From: Methyloceanibacter sp.
Lineage (GTDB): Bacteria > Pseudomonadota > Alphaproteobacteria > Rhizobiales > Methyloligellaceae
Assembly: GCA_030669345.1 (NCBI GenBank)
Contig: DAOVDX010000004.1
Span: 1-37,878 of the forward strand
Reading direction: 5' to 3'
Length of the DNA: 37,878 bases
A model generated the notes under the pieces. That model made no database searches. It had not been told where the DNA came from and saw nothing but the letters and a program-made list of their open reading frames with translations. A program made the translations under genes and the position numbers. Position 1 is the first letter of the stretch; every line of letters begins with the position of its first letter. Shown here one piece after another: positions 19,743 through 28,684 of the stretch.

Positions 19743-19774
19743 GTCCGGGCAAACTTTAAGTTAATGAGGGTGAC

Positions 19775-20473
19775 GTGAACTCATCGAAGAAAGACAAGCA
19801 CGCCGCGTCGCCGGCCAAATACGCGATCATCGCGGTCATCGCGGTCATCGCGGCAATTGCCGGGTTCGCGACGGTATATTTCAGTCTTGCCCCCTCTGAC
19901 AATGGTTCTGGGTCACGGTCCGCGACCGAAATGACCGGTGAAGCGGTCTCCGGGAGCGAAGCGGACGCCAAGGCTAGCCCGCTCAAAGGGCTCAATAAGG
20001 GGACTATGGCGGCCTTCTTAGTGCGTTCGAAGCCTCTCGATCTCCCCGATTTCAGCCTCGTGGACGGCGATGGCGCTACCATTTCCTTGGCAGATTTGGG
20101 CGGAAAAGTCGTGCTCCTCAACATCTGGGCGACCTGGTGCGTGCCATGCCGGGAGGAAATGCCCCAACTCAATGACCTTCAGGCGGCGCTCGGCGGTACG
20201 GATTTCGAGGTCGTCGCCGTCAATATCGACAAAGGCGGACCGGACAAGGCGCGCAAATTCCTGGACGAGACCAAGGCCACAGACCTCACGCTCTACACCG
20301 ACCCGACTGGCAAATTATTTTCAAAATTGAGAGCGGTCGGCATGCCGACGACGCTGCTCATCAATCGCGAGGGCAAAGAAATTGGCCGGCTGGTGGGCCC
20401 CGCCGACTGGGCCTCGCCGCAAGCCAAGCGCCTGATCGAAACCGCGATCGCCGCTAGCGCGCCGGCCGGCTAG
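19775..20473 (+). CDS. tlpA: TlpA family thiol:disulfide interchange protein
   Basis: 232 aa; N-terminal TM, VVLLNIWATWCVPCREEMPQLNDLQ thioredoxin-like WCVPC; GTG start. Confidence 0.93.
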   Translation: MNSSKKDKHAASPAKYAIIAVIAVIAAIAGFATVYFSLAPSDNGSGSRSATEMTGEAVSGSEADAKASPLKGLNKGTMAAFLVRSKPLDLPDFSLVDGDGATISLADLGGKVVLLNIWATWCVPCREEMPQLNDLQAALGGTDFEVVAVNIDKGGPDKARKFLDETKATDLTLYTDPTGKLFSKLRAVGMPTTLLINREGKEIGRLVGPADWASPQAKRLIETAIAASAPAG

Positions 20474-20492
20474 GCTGTTGCGCCTGACCGGC

Positions 20493-20978
20493 TCACTGCA
20501 CCGGCGCGATTGCGTCCGCCCCGAGTTGATAATTATACGAGCAGGCCTCTTCCACCGGCTTGTTGCAGGGAGTGCCCGAAGTGGTCACGTGCATGGTGCG
20601 CGTGTCGCCACTCGTTGAGAATTTGTAGCTTTTGACGAAGTCCTCGAAGACCAGGTCCCAGGTCGCATCTCCATCCCAGAAATAGAGATGCAACATGCAG
20701 CCGCTGGCGTTGCAGGCTGGGTTGGCGGCGCCATCGCATTTCAGCCTGGCGAAGTCGGCGATCCAGTCGCTGCTGCCATCGCCATTCAGATCGTCACCGC
20801 TGAGGATCGCGGCCGTGTCGGGCTTGCCACCTTGCGTGCGGCAGACTTGCGCGGCCTCGGCAATGATCTCGGCGATGTCCTCGGGCTGTTCTTCGCCATG
20901 GGCTGGGGAAAAACAGACGACCATCGCCAAGCTTAGAAAAGCGGCGACGCCGAAAGGCGAGACGCGAAGCGTGCTCAA
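20493..20978 (-). CDS. Secreted hypothetical protein with DxNGDGxxDW motif
   Basis: 161 aa; signal-peptide-like N-terminus, DLNGDGSSDWIADFARLKCDG, multiple Cys; starts within an ATGA overlap with the dacA-like stop. Confidence 0.8.
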   Translation of the reverse strand: MSTLRVSPFGVAAFLSLAMVVCFSPAHGEEQPEDIAEIIAEAAQVCRTQGGKPDTAAILSGDDLNGDGSSDWIADFARLKCDGAANPACNASGCMLHLYFWDGDATWDLVFEDFVKSYKFSTSGDTRTMHVTTSGTPCNKPVEEACSYNYQLGADAIAPVQ

Positions 20979-21991
20979 TTGGCGGTGCTGAAGTTTGGCG
21001 CGACCGGCATCTCGGCGAGCATGACCACCGGCGTGCGCAGATCGTAAAGCTCAGGCGAGAGGTCCGACTTGCGCGTCCGCTTCTTGCGGCGGCGCTTCTT
21101 TGGCCTGGGGCCGCAAATGACGGCGCGCAGATGTGCGGGCTCCTCGCTCAAATTGGCTTGCATGGCGAGCCCGTCGAGGCTCGTGCCAAATAGTGACTTC
21201 CAGAAATAGCGCTTGAAGCCGTTCTCCAACAACCGAGCGGCGCGGGCGTTACGCGTGCGGGTCGAAGGCTCGCCGAGAACGACGGCCACCAGCTTGCGGC
21301 CGTCACGCGTGGCGCTGACCACGATGTTGAATCCGGAGTCACAGATGAATCCGGTCTTCATGCCGTCGGCGCCGGGAAAGCTGATAAGCAGGCCGTTATG
21401 CGTGCGCAGCCGCTTCTTGCCGACTTGGACATGGGTCTGGCGGAAGATGTCGGCGTGCTCAGGAAATTCGATGATGATGGCGCGAGCCAGCCGGGCGAGG
21501 TCTCGCGCCGTCGTATATTGCTGCTCGTTGGGCAGGCCATGGGGATTGGCGAATTGGGTGTTTGTCATACCCAGGTGCTTGGCCGCCTTGTTCATGCGCT
21601 CAATGAAGGCTTCCTCGTTACCACCCACGGTCTCCGCCACCATGACGGCGACATCGTTAGCCGACTTGACGATGATCACCTTGATCGCCGTTTCGAGCGA
21701 GATGTGCTTGCCGATGGGCAGGCCGAGCTTAGTGGGCGGTTCGGCCGCAGCGTTCTTCGTGCTGATCACCTTGGTCTCGGGTGTCACTTCGCCATCGCGC
21801 AATGCGTGGAAGGTGACATAAGCGGTCATCAATTTGGTGAGAGAGGCGGGAAACCATCGGGCGTCCGGGTCCTCGGAATAAAATACTGTGCCGTTATAGG
21901 GCTCGAAAACCAGGGCTGGGCTGGCGGCTGCCATCGACGAAGCCAACAAGGCCGCTCCGGCGAGAATGCCAAGAAAGGCGCGTCTCAGCAT
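20975..21991 (-). CDS. D-alanyl-D-alanine carboxypeptidase (serine, S11 family)
   Basis: 338 aa; signal peptide, ASLTKLM (SxxK), SAND (SxN), KTGFICDSGFN (KTG). Confidence 0.93.
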   Translation of the reverse strand: MLRRAFLGILAGAALLASSMAAASPALVFEPYNGTVFYSEDPDARWFPASLTKLMTAYVTFHALRDGEVTPETKVISTKNAAAEPPTKLGLPIGKHISLETAIKVIIVKSANDVAVMVAETVGGNEEAFIERMNKAAKHLGMTNTQFANPHGLPNEQQYTTARDLARLARAIIIEFPEHADIFRQTHVQVGKKRLRTHNGLLISFPGADGMKTGFICDSGFNIVVSATRDGRKLVAVVLGEPSTRTRNARAARLLENGFKRYFWKSLFGTSLDGLAMQANLSEEPAHLRAVICGPRPKKRRRKKRTRKSDLSPELYDLRTPVVMLAEMPVAPNFSTAN

Positions 21992-22330
21992 TTATCCCTC
22001 TTCCCTAATTCCAAAACTGGCGCTTTATCGCCTTAGCCACAACCGCGCCCCATAATCACCAGAAATTCGGCTGTTCCGTGACGGATTTGGGAGACGGGGC
22101 CATCCGTCAATAAAACGAGGCGGATAAGGACCCATGCGACCAGAGCAAAGCCGCTCTTCAGAAGCGGCGGAGACTAGCGACCTCGCGAGGTTTCGCAACC
22201 GCCAATTTGGTCTTGTGGACTTGCGCACCCGCGCGGGCTTGATGTGGCGCGGGAGCGTCCAATATGGTCGCCTTCGCCGCAATCCGTCGGTCGATTTCCG
22301 CGGCCCTCAACTTAGAAGTGAGCGAGCCGG

Positions 22331-23074
22331 ATGAGCGTCTTTTTCGAAGAACTTGATTATTGCCCGACACCGATCGGGGCTCTTAGCCTGCGCCGCCGCC
22401 GCGAACATAAGCTCGGTGTGGATGTCATCGAGATCAAGCTCGGCGAAGAATATCTGATGTCGAGCCTGTTCACGGTGTCGGAGATCGCGCTGGCGCGGCT
22501 GGGGCTGGCCAAACTCGGTGGCGACAAACTCGATGTGGCTGTCGGTGGGCTCGGGCTTGGCTATACGGCCAATGCTGTGTTGGAGTACGAGAACGTCGCC
22601 TCGCTGGTGGTGGTCGAAGCACTCGAAGCGGTCATCGATTGGCACGGAAAGGGTCTGCTGCCGCTCGGCCGTACGCTGACAACAGACGAGCGCTGCCGGA
22701 TCGTGCATGGCGACTTCTTCGCATTGGCGGCGTCCGAAGAAGGCTTCGATGGAGACGCGCCGGGCCGGCAGTTCGATGCCATTCTGGTCGACATCGATCA
22801 CTCGCCGAACTTCCTCCTCGATCCGGCAAACGACTCTTTCTATCAGCCTGAAGGTCTCAGACGATTGGCCACGCATCTTCGCCCCGGTGGCGTGTTCGGC
22901 TTGTGGTCCGACGAGCGTCCCGACGATGCTTTCACGGCCCGTCTCGCCAGCGTCTTTGACGACGCTCGCGCCGAACCCGTGACGTTTCACAATCCGCTTC
23001 AGGACAAGCCGTTCACGCAGACCGTCTATCTCGGGAAGAAGCGGACATCGTCTGCGCCAGAGAACACTGAATGA
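22331..23074 (+). CDS. Spermidine synthase-like (class I methyltransferase fold) protein
   Basis: 247 aa; LDVAVGGLGLGYTANAVLEYENVASLVVVEALEAVIDWH, FDAILVDIDHSPNFLL; resembles the spermidine-synthase fold. Confidence 0.85.
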   Translation: MSVFFEELDYCPTPIGALSLRRRREHKLGVDVIEIKLGEEYLMSSLFTVSEIALARLGLAKLGGDKLDVAVGGLGLGYTANAVLEYENVASLVVVEALEAVIDWHGKGLLPLGRTLTTDERCRIVHGDFFALAASEEGFDGDAPGRQFDAILVDIDHSPNFLLDPANDSFYQPEGLRRLATHLRPGGVFGLWSDERPDDAFTARLASVFDDARAEPVTFHNPLQDKPFTQTVYLGKKRTSSAPENTE

Positions 23075-23709
23075 CGGAGACTGCGCGCCATTGCGTGGAC
23101 GAGCTTGCAACAACGCAAGCACAATTGGAGTGCCCGGTCTGCCGCGCCCCGGAAACTCAAAGCTTCGACACCATCGACGGCACGGACTATTGGCGCTGCG
23201 CCTCTTGCGAGGCGACCTTCGTCGATCCGGTGCAGCATCTTGGCAGTGACGAGGAATACGCAGTCTATCTGCAACATCGCAACGACCCGGCGGACGCGCG
23301 CTATCGCGCGTTCCTGTCGAAGCTCGCGAACCCAATTTTAGCGAAGCTCGAACCCGCATCGCGCGTGCTCGATTTTGGGTGCGGCCCCGGACCGGCATTG
23401 GCGGCGATGCTCGGCGAGGCGGGGCATGATGTGCGGGTCTACGATCCGTTCTTTTGTCCCGAACGGGACGCGCTAACGCATATCTATGACGCCATCACCT
23501 GCACGGAAGTCGCCGAACATTTCCACGCTCCGGCGGAAGAGTTCGATCGTTTCGGTGCTCTGCTGCGGCCAGGTGGTTGGCTGGCGGTGATGACGAATTT
23601 TCAGACTGAGGACGCGAGCTTTGTCGATTGGCATTACCGCAAAGACCCGACCCATGTTGTCTTCTACCGTGAGGCGACGTTTCAGATGATCGCGGCACAA
23701 CGTGGCTAG
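23071..23709 (+). CDS. Class I SAM-dependent methyltransferase with N-terminal zinc ribbon
   Basis: 212 aa; CPVCRAPETQSF...YWRCASCEATFVDP, VLDFGCGPGPALAAML, EHFHAPAEEFDRFGALLRPGGWLAVMT; ATGA overlap with the upstream gene. Confidence 0.88.
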   Translation: MTETARHCVDELATTQAQLECPVCRAPETQSFDTIDGTDYWRCASCEATFVDPVQHLGSDEEYAVYLQHRNDPADARYRAFLSKLANPILAKLEPASRVLDFGCGPGPALAAMLGEAGHDVRVYDPFFCPERDALTHIYDAITCTEVAEHFHAPAEEFDRFGALLRPGGWLAVMTNFQTEDASFVDWHYRKDPTHVVFYREATFQMIAAQRG

Positions 23710-23762
23710 CATTGCGAAATCCCGGTCAAGGATGTTGCCCTAATGCGTAAGCCCGAAGCACC

Positions 23763-24113
23763 ATGTTGAGCGCTCCTGAACTGGTCACGCTCCGCGCCTC
23801 ATTGGTGAAGCGCTTAGAGGCTCTTCGCGCCACCAGCGAAACCACGGCGGAAAATCGTCGTCCCGTGGAGCTTGACCAAACATCGGTGGGCCGTTTGTCG
23901 CGTATGGACGCCATACAGGTGCAAGCCATGGCGCTCGCCACCGAAGGCAGACGCCATGACGAAGCCCGCCGTGTCGAAGCGGCTATCAGCCGGATCGACG
24001 AGGGCGAATACGGCTACTGCATTTCTTGTGACGAAGAAATTTCGGCCAAGCGTTTAGGCGTCGATCCTGTCATCCCGACCTGCATTGGCTGCGCGTCGGG
24101 CGCGGGCCGCTAG
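23763..24113 (+). CDS. TraR/DksA family zinc-finger protein
   Basis: 116 aa; RIDEGEYGYCISCDEEISAKRLGVDPVIPTCIGCA, a DksA/TraR C4 zinc finger. Confidence 0.93.
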   Translation: MLSAPELVTLRASLVKRLEALRATSETTAENRRPVELDQTSVGRLSRMDAIQVQAMALATEGRRHDEARRVEAAISRIDEGEYGYCISCDEEISAKRLGVDPVIPTCIGCASGAGR

Positions 24114-24122
24114 CGCGGTCCG

Positions 24123-25382
24123 TCAAGCCTTCTCAATGAGAATGGCGCGGAGATCGTTGACGTTGGTGAGCGTCGGGCCCGTCTCCAATAGATCGCCGAT
24201 CCCTTTGAAGAATGTGTAGGGGTCGTTGTTGGCGAGCATGGCCTTGGGGTTGATCCCAGCCTTTTCGGCGTGGGCCAGCGTGTCGGGATAGATCAGCGCC
24301 CCGGCATTATCTTCCGACCCATCGACGCCGTCGGTGTCGCCGGCCAGCGCGTAGATGTTCTCCATGTCGTCGAGTGCAATGGCGAGTGACAGCAGAAACT
24401 CCGTATTGGGACCGCCCTTGCCGTTGCCCTTTAGCGTGATGGTGGTCTCGCCGCCGGAGATCAGCACGCAAGGCGGCTGTTCGGGCTGGCCACGCATGGC
24501 GCATTGCCGCGCGATGCCCGCATGAACCAGCGCTACGTCGCGGGACTCGCCCTCGATGCTGTCGCCAAGAATGACCGGTGTCACACCGGCTTTGCGCGCC
24601 ACCTCAGCGGCGGCCTCAAGCGAGGCTTGCGGCGTGGCGATCATGATGTTTTCGACATTCTCAAAACACGGGTCGCCGGGCTTTGGCGTCTCCTCGGCGG
24701 TATCGAGCAGGCGGCGCATATTGTCCGGCACGTCGATGCCGTATTTCTCGATGATGCCGAGTGCGTCTTCATTGGTGGATGGGTCGGGCACTGTCGGGCC
24801 AGACGCGATGATCGAAGCATCGTCGCCGGGCACATCGGAGATCATCAGCGCTATGACCTTGGCGGGATAAGCGGCGCGAGCGAGCCTGCCGCCCTTGATG
24901 GCGGAGAGATGCTTCCGCACCGTGTTCATCTCCGAGATCGTCGCGCCGCTGGCGAGCAGCGCCTTGTTCATGGCCTGCTTGTCTTCAAGCGTGACGCCTT
25001 CAGCCGGAAGGGCCAGCAGCGATGAGCCGCCGCCGGAGATGAGGCAGAGCACGAGGTCGTCTTCAGTCAGCCCTTGCACCAGTTCGAAGATGCGCTTGGC
25101 GGCGTCGCGGCCAGCTTCATCCGGCACGGGATGGGCGGCTTCGATCACTTCCAGACGCTCCGTTGGCACGCGATAGCCGTAACGGGTGACGACGAGCCCA
25201 TCGAGCGGACCGTCCCATGTGTCTTCGAGCGCTTTAGCCATGGCGCCAGACGCCTTGCCCGCACCAATAATGATCGTGCGGCCTTTTGGGCGGGGCGGCA
25301 GATGGGCCGGCACGCAGAGCGAGGGCAGGGCCGCGTTCACGCCCGCTTTAAACATGGCTTTGAGAAGCACTTCTGGCGTCAT
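24123..25382 (-). CDS. gck: Glycerate 2-kinase (GK-II/MOFRL type)
   Basis: 419 aa; IIIGAGKASGAMAKALE, LISGGGSSLLALP, GGETTITLKGNGKGGPNTEFLLSLA, DTDGVDGSEDNAGA; divergent from ftfL. Confidence 0.93.
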   Translation of the reverse strand: MTPEVLLKAMFKAGVNAALPSLCVPAHLPPRPKGRTIIIGAGKASGAMAKALEDTWDGPLDGLVVTRYGYRVPTERLEVIEAAHPVPDEAGRDAAKRIFELVQGLTEDDLVLCLISGGGSSLLALPAEGVTLEDKQAMNKALLASGATISEMNTVRKHLSAIKGGRLARAAYPAKVIALMISDVPGDDASIIASGPTVPDPSTNEDALGIIEKYGIDVPDNMRRLLDTAEETPKPGDPCFENVENIMIATPQASLEAAAEVARKAGVTPVILGDSIEGESRDVALVHAGIARQCAMRGQPEQPPCVLISGGETTITLKGNGKGGPNTEFLLSLAIALDDMENIYALAGDTDGVDGSEDNAGALIYPDTLAHAEKAGINPKAMLANNDPYTFFKGIGDLLETGPTLTNVNDLRAILIEKA

Positions 25383-25512
25383 TTTGTGTCAGGCCTCGCC
25401 CTTGATCAGTGGGCGATGAACCTGCACAGACGATTGCAAGAAGGCAAGTGAATGAATACGGTGCCCGTTCCTTTTGTCAGGAACGACGTGTGTAAATTGG
25501 GGGCGACGACTA

Positions 25513-27219
25513 ATGTCAGCAGGTTCGATCGAACAACACAAAAAGCCGAAATCCGATATCGAGATCAGCCAAGCTGCTGTCATGCGGCCGATTGTCGATG
25601 TTGCGGCGGACAAGCTTGAGCTTAAGTCTGAGGACCTGATCCCTTACGGCCACTACAAGGCGAAGGTCTCCCTCGATTTTATAGACACGCTGAAAGACAA
25701 GCCTGACGGCAAGCTGATCCTCGTGACCGCGATCACGCCAACGGCTGCTGGCGAAGGCAAGACCACGACCACGGTCGGCTTGGGCGATGCGCTGAACATC
25801 ATTGGCAAAAAGGCCATGATCTGCGTGCGCGAGCCCTCGCTTGGGCCCTGTTTCGGGATGAAAGGTGGCGCGGCCGGTGGCGGCTTTGCTCAGGTTGTGC
25901 CGATGGAGGATATCAACCTCCACTTCACCGGCGATTTCCATGCGATCGGCGCTGCCAACAATCTGCTGGCGGCGATGATCGATAACCACATTTATTGGGG
26001 CAACAAGCTTGATATTGACGCGCGCCGGGTGAGCTGGCGCCGCGCGGTCGACATGAACGACCGGGCCCTGCGGTCCATCGTCACTTCGCTCGGTGGCATC
26101 GCCAACGGCTTCCCCCGTGAGGCGGGCTTCGACATCACTGTCGCCTCGGAGGTGATGGCCATTTTCTGCTTGGCCACGGACTTGGCCGATCTTCAGCGCC
26201 GTCTGGGCCAAATTCAGATCGGTCAGACCCGAGATAAGAAAGCGGTTACGGCCAAAGAACTGTCGGCATCTGGTTCCATGGCGGCCCTGCTTAAGGATGC
26301 GCTGGCGCCGAACCTGGTGCAGACCCTGGAGCACAACCCAGCCTTCATTCATGGCGGTCCGTTCGCCAATATCGCCCATGGCTGCAACACGGTGATCGCC
26401 ACCAAGGCGGCGCTGAAACTCGCCGACTACGTGATTACGGAGGCTGGATTTGGCGCCGATCTTGGAGCTGAAAAGTTCTTCGATATCAAGTGCCGCAAGG
26501 CCGGGCTGAAGCCCGACTGCGTGGTGATCGTGGCGACCATCCGGGCACTCAAGATGCATGGCGGCGTGGCCAAGGACGATCTCAAGAAAGAAAATCTGGC
26601 AGCGCTGGAGAAGGGCTACGCCAATCTCGAGCGTCACATCGAAAACTTGAGGAAATATAAGGTACCGGTGGTTGTGGCGACGAACCGTTTCTCGTCCGAC
26701 ACCGACGATGAAATCGGACTGCTGAAGCGTTTGTGCTCAACGGGTGGCGCCGAATGCGTCATGGCCGATCATTGGGCGCTTGGCGGGGCGGGCGCGGTCG
26801 AGCTGGCCGAGTGCGTGGTCAAAACCATCGACACCAAGCCGTCCGAATTCGAGCCGCTTTATCCCGACAACATGACGCTTTGGGACAAGACGCGCACCAT
26901 CGCCCAGGACATCTATGGGGCGGAGGACATCACCGCCGAGAAGAGCGTCAAGGACAAGTTCGCCGAGCTCGAAAAGCTGGGATTTGGCAATTTCCCGATC
27001 TGCGTGGCCAAGACCCAGTACAGCTTCACCACGGACCCGGCCGCCAAGGGCGTGCCGTTGGGCCATACCATCCCTATCCGCGAGGTCCGGCTGTCTGCCG
27101 GGGCGGAGTTTGTGGTGGTGATCTGTGGGGCCATTATGACCCTGCCGGGCTTGCCCCGGGTGCCTGCCGCCAACAGCATCGAACTTGCGTCGGATGGCCG
27201 CATCGTAGGCCTCTTCTAG
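25513..27219 (+). CDS. ftfL: Formate--tetrahydrofolate ligase
   Basis: 568 aa from ATG 25513 (GGGGG upstream): [52 protein letters not shown]-track start 25474 judged too far upstream. Confidence 0.96.
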   Translation: MSAGSIEQHKKPKSDIEISQAAVMRPIVDVAADKLELKSEDLIPYGHYKAKVSLDFIDTLKDKPDGKLILVTAITPTAAGEGKTTTTVGLGDALNIIGKKAMICVREPSLGPCFGMKGGAAGGGFAQVVPMEDINLHFTGDFHAIGAANNLLAAMIDNHIYWGNKLDIDARRVSWRRAVDMNDRALRSIVTSLGGIANGFPREAGFDITVASEVMAIFCLATDLADLQRRLGQIQIGQTRDKKAVTAKELSASGSMAALLKDALAPNLVQTLEHNPAFIHGGPFANIAHGCNTVIATKAALKLADYVITEAGFGADLGAEKFFDIKCRKAGLKPDCVVIVATIRALKMHGGVAKDDLKKENLAALEKGYANLERHIENLRKYKVPVVVATNRFSSDTDDEIGLLKRLCSTGGAECVMADHWALGGAGAVELAECVVKTIDTKPSEFEPLYPDNMTLWDKTRTIAQDIYGAEDITAEKSVKDKFAELEKLGFGNFPICVAKTQYSFTTDPAAKGVPLGHTIPIREVRLSAGAEFVVVICGAIMTLPGLPRVPAANSIELASDGRIVGLF

Positions 27220-27220
27220 G

Positions 27221-27327
27221 CCAGCAAAGGGGTTGCCAGGGGCGCTACCTGCGGCTACCACCTCTCTTCGCGCAAGGCATAGGCCCGGCAACGACCAGGT
27301 AGCCCGAGAGTCCTAGGAGACGAACCA
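27221..27327 (+). promoter_or_regulatory. Candidate structured RNA in the ftfL-sgaA intergenic spacer (pseudoknot topology)
   Basis: GTTGCC 27232-27237 / GGCAAC 27287-27292 interleaved with GCTACCTG 27244-27251 / CAGGTAGC 27296-27303; alternative partner GGCTACC 27253-27259 for GGTAGCC 27298-27304. Confidence 0.4.
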
Positions 27328-28539
27328 ATGGCTGGAGCCAGAAGGCCGGGCCGTAACTTCCTATTTGTGCCGGGGCCAACCAATGTCCCCGACCGGATCT
27401 TGCGCGCGATGCATGTTCCCATGGAGGATCATCGCTCCGCTGACTTCCCGAAGCTTACGCTCCCTCTCTACGAAGACATGAAGAAGGTCTTCCAAACCAC
27501 GGAAGGTCAGGTTTTCATCTTCCCCTCGAGCGGCACTGGCGCTTGGGAGGCTTGCTTCACCAATACCCGCTCGCCAGGCGACAAATTGCTGGCGTCGCGA
27601 TACGGCCAGTTCAGCCATCTGTGGATCGATCTCGCCCGCCGTCATGGGCTTGAGGTCATCGTGCAGGAGGAAGAATGGGGCACGGGCGCTGACCCTGAGC
27701 GTATAGAAGAGGCGCTGCGCGCCGACAAGAACCATGAAATTAAGGGCGTCATGGTGGTCCATAACGAGACCGCCACGGGCGTGACCTCCGATATTGCCGC
27801 GGTCCGCCGCGCTATCGATGCCGCCAAGCACCCGGCGCTGCTTTATGTGGACGGGGTGAGTTCGATTGGAAGCATCGACTTCCGGTTTGACGAGTGGGGC
27901 GTCGACCTCGCTATCACCGGTTCGCAGAAGGGCATGATGCTGCCGGCGGGGCTGGGCATTGCCTGCGTCAGTCAGAACGCTCTGGCGCGGATGAAAGATG
28001 CCACCTGCACCAAGGCCTATTTCGATTTCACCGATCAGATCAAAACCAACGAGGGCGGCTATTTCCCATATACGCCGGCTCTGCCGCTGCTCTATGGCTT
28101 GCGCGAGGCGCTGAACCTGTTGTTCGAGGAAGGCCTCGACAACGTGTTCGCGCGCCATCACATGCTTGCCTCCGGCACGCGCGCGGCGGTCGATGCATGG
28201 GGTCTCAAGCTCTGTGCCAAAGACCCGAAATGGAATTCCGACACGGTGAGCGCGATCATGGTGCCCGAAGGCATCAATGGCGCCGACGTTATCGACCGGG
28301 CCTACCAGCGCTATAATCTGGCGCTTGGTGCGGGCTTGACGGAGATGGCGGGCAAATTGTTCCGCATCGGCCATCTTGGCGATCTCAATGAGCTCATGCT
28401 GCTCGGCGCCATTTCCGGCGCGGAGATGTCGATGCGCGACGTGGGCATCCAAATTGAGGCCGGCTCGGGTGTCGCGGCGGTGCAGGAATATTTCCGCGGC
28501 GCGCAAGTCGCGGGCGAACAGCGTCTCGCTGCCGAGTAG
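27328..28539 (+). CDS. sgaA: Serine--glyoxylate aminotransferase
   Basis: 403 aa; RNFLFVPGPTNVPDRILRAM, ITGSQKGMMLPAGLGIACVS PLP-Lys; serine-cycle context. Confidence 0.95.
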   Translation: MAGARRPGRNFLFVPGPTNVPDRILRAMHVPMEDHRSADFPKLTLPLYEDMKKVFQTTEGQVFIFPSSGTGAWEACFTNTRSPGDKLLASRYGQFSHLWIDLARRHGLEVIVQEEEWGTGADPERIEEALRADKNHEIKGVMVVHNETATGVTSDIAAVRRAIDAAKHPALLYVDGVSSIGSIDFRFDEWGVDLAITGSQKGMMLPAGLGIACVSQNALARMKDATCTKAYFDFTDQIKTNEGGYFPYTPALPLLYGLREALNLLFEEGLDNVFARHHMLASGTRAAVDAWGLKLCAKDPKWNSDTVSAIMVPEGINGADVIDRAYQRYNLALGAGLTEMAGKLFRIGHLGDLNELMLLGAISGAEMSMRDVGIQIEAGSGVAAVQEYFRGAQVAGEQRLAAE

Positions 28540-28684
28540 ATCGGCAGCACGAGGGCGAGCGGCTGGTGCCACTGTCCTCAACGAAGTGAATTGTCTGATG
28601 CCGTCTGGCGCATCGGTTTTGCTCAGGACGGTTTATGCATGGCGTGGGTGTGCCCCACGATTTGAATAACAAGGGGGGTCCCTA

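Noticed and set aside
22307-23398. 363-aa minus-strand ORF across two plus-strand genes
   Set aside because: Spans the boundary of two motif-supported genes on the other strand; Arg-rich shadow ORF.
25516-26637. 373-aa minus-strand ORF opposite ftfL
   Set aside because: Antisense shadow; ftfL motifs are unambiguous on the plus strand.
27361-28581. 406-aa minus-strand ORF opposite sgaA
   Set aside because: Antisense shadow of a well-supported aminotransferase.
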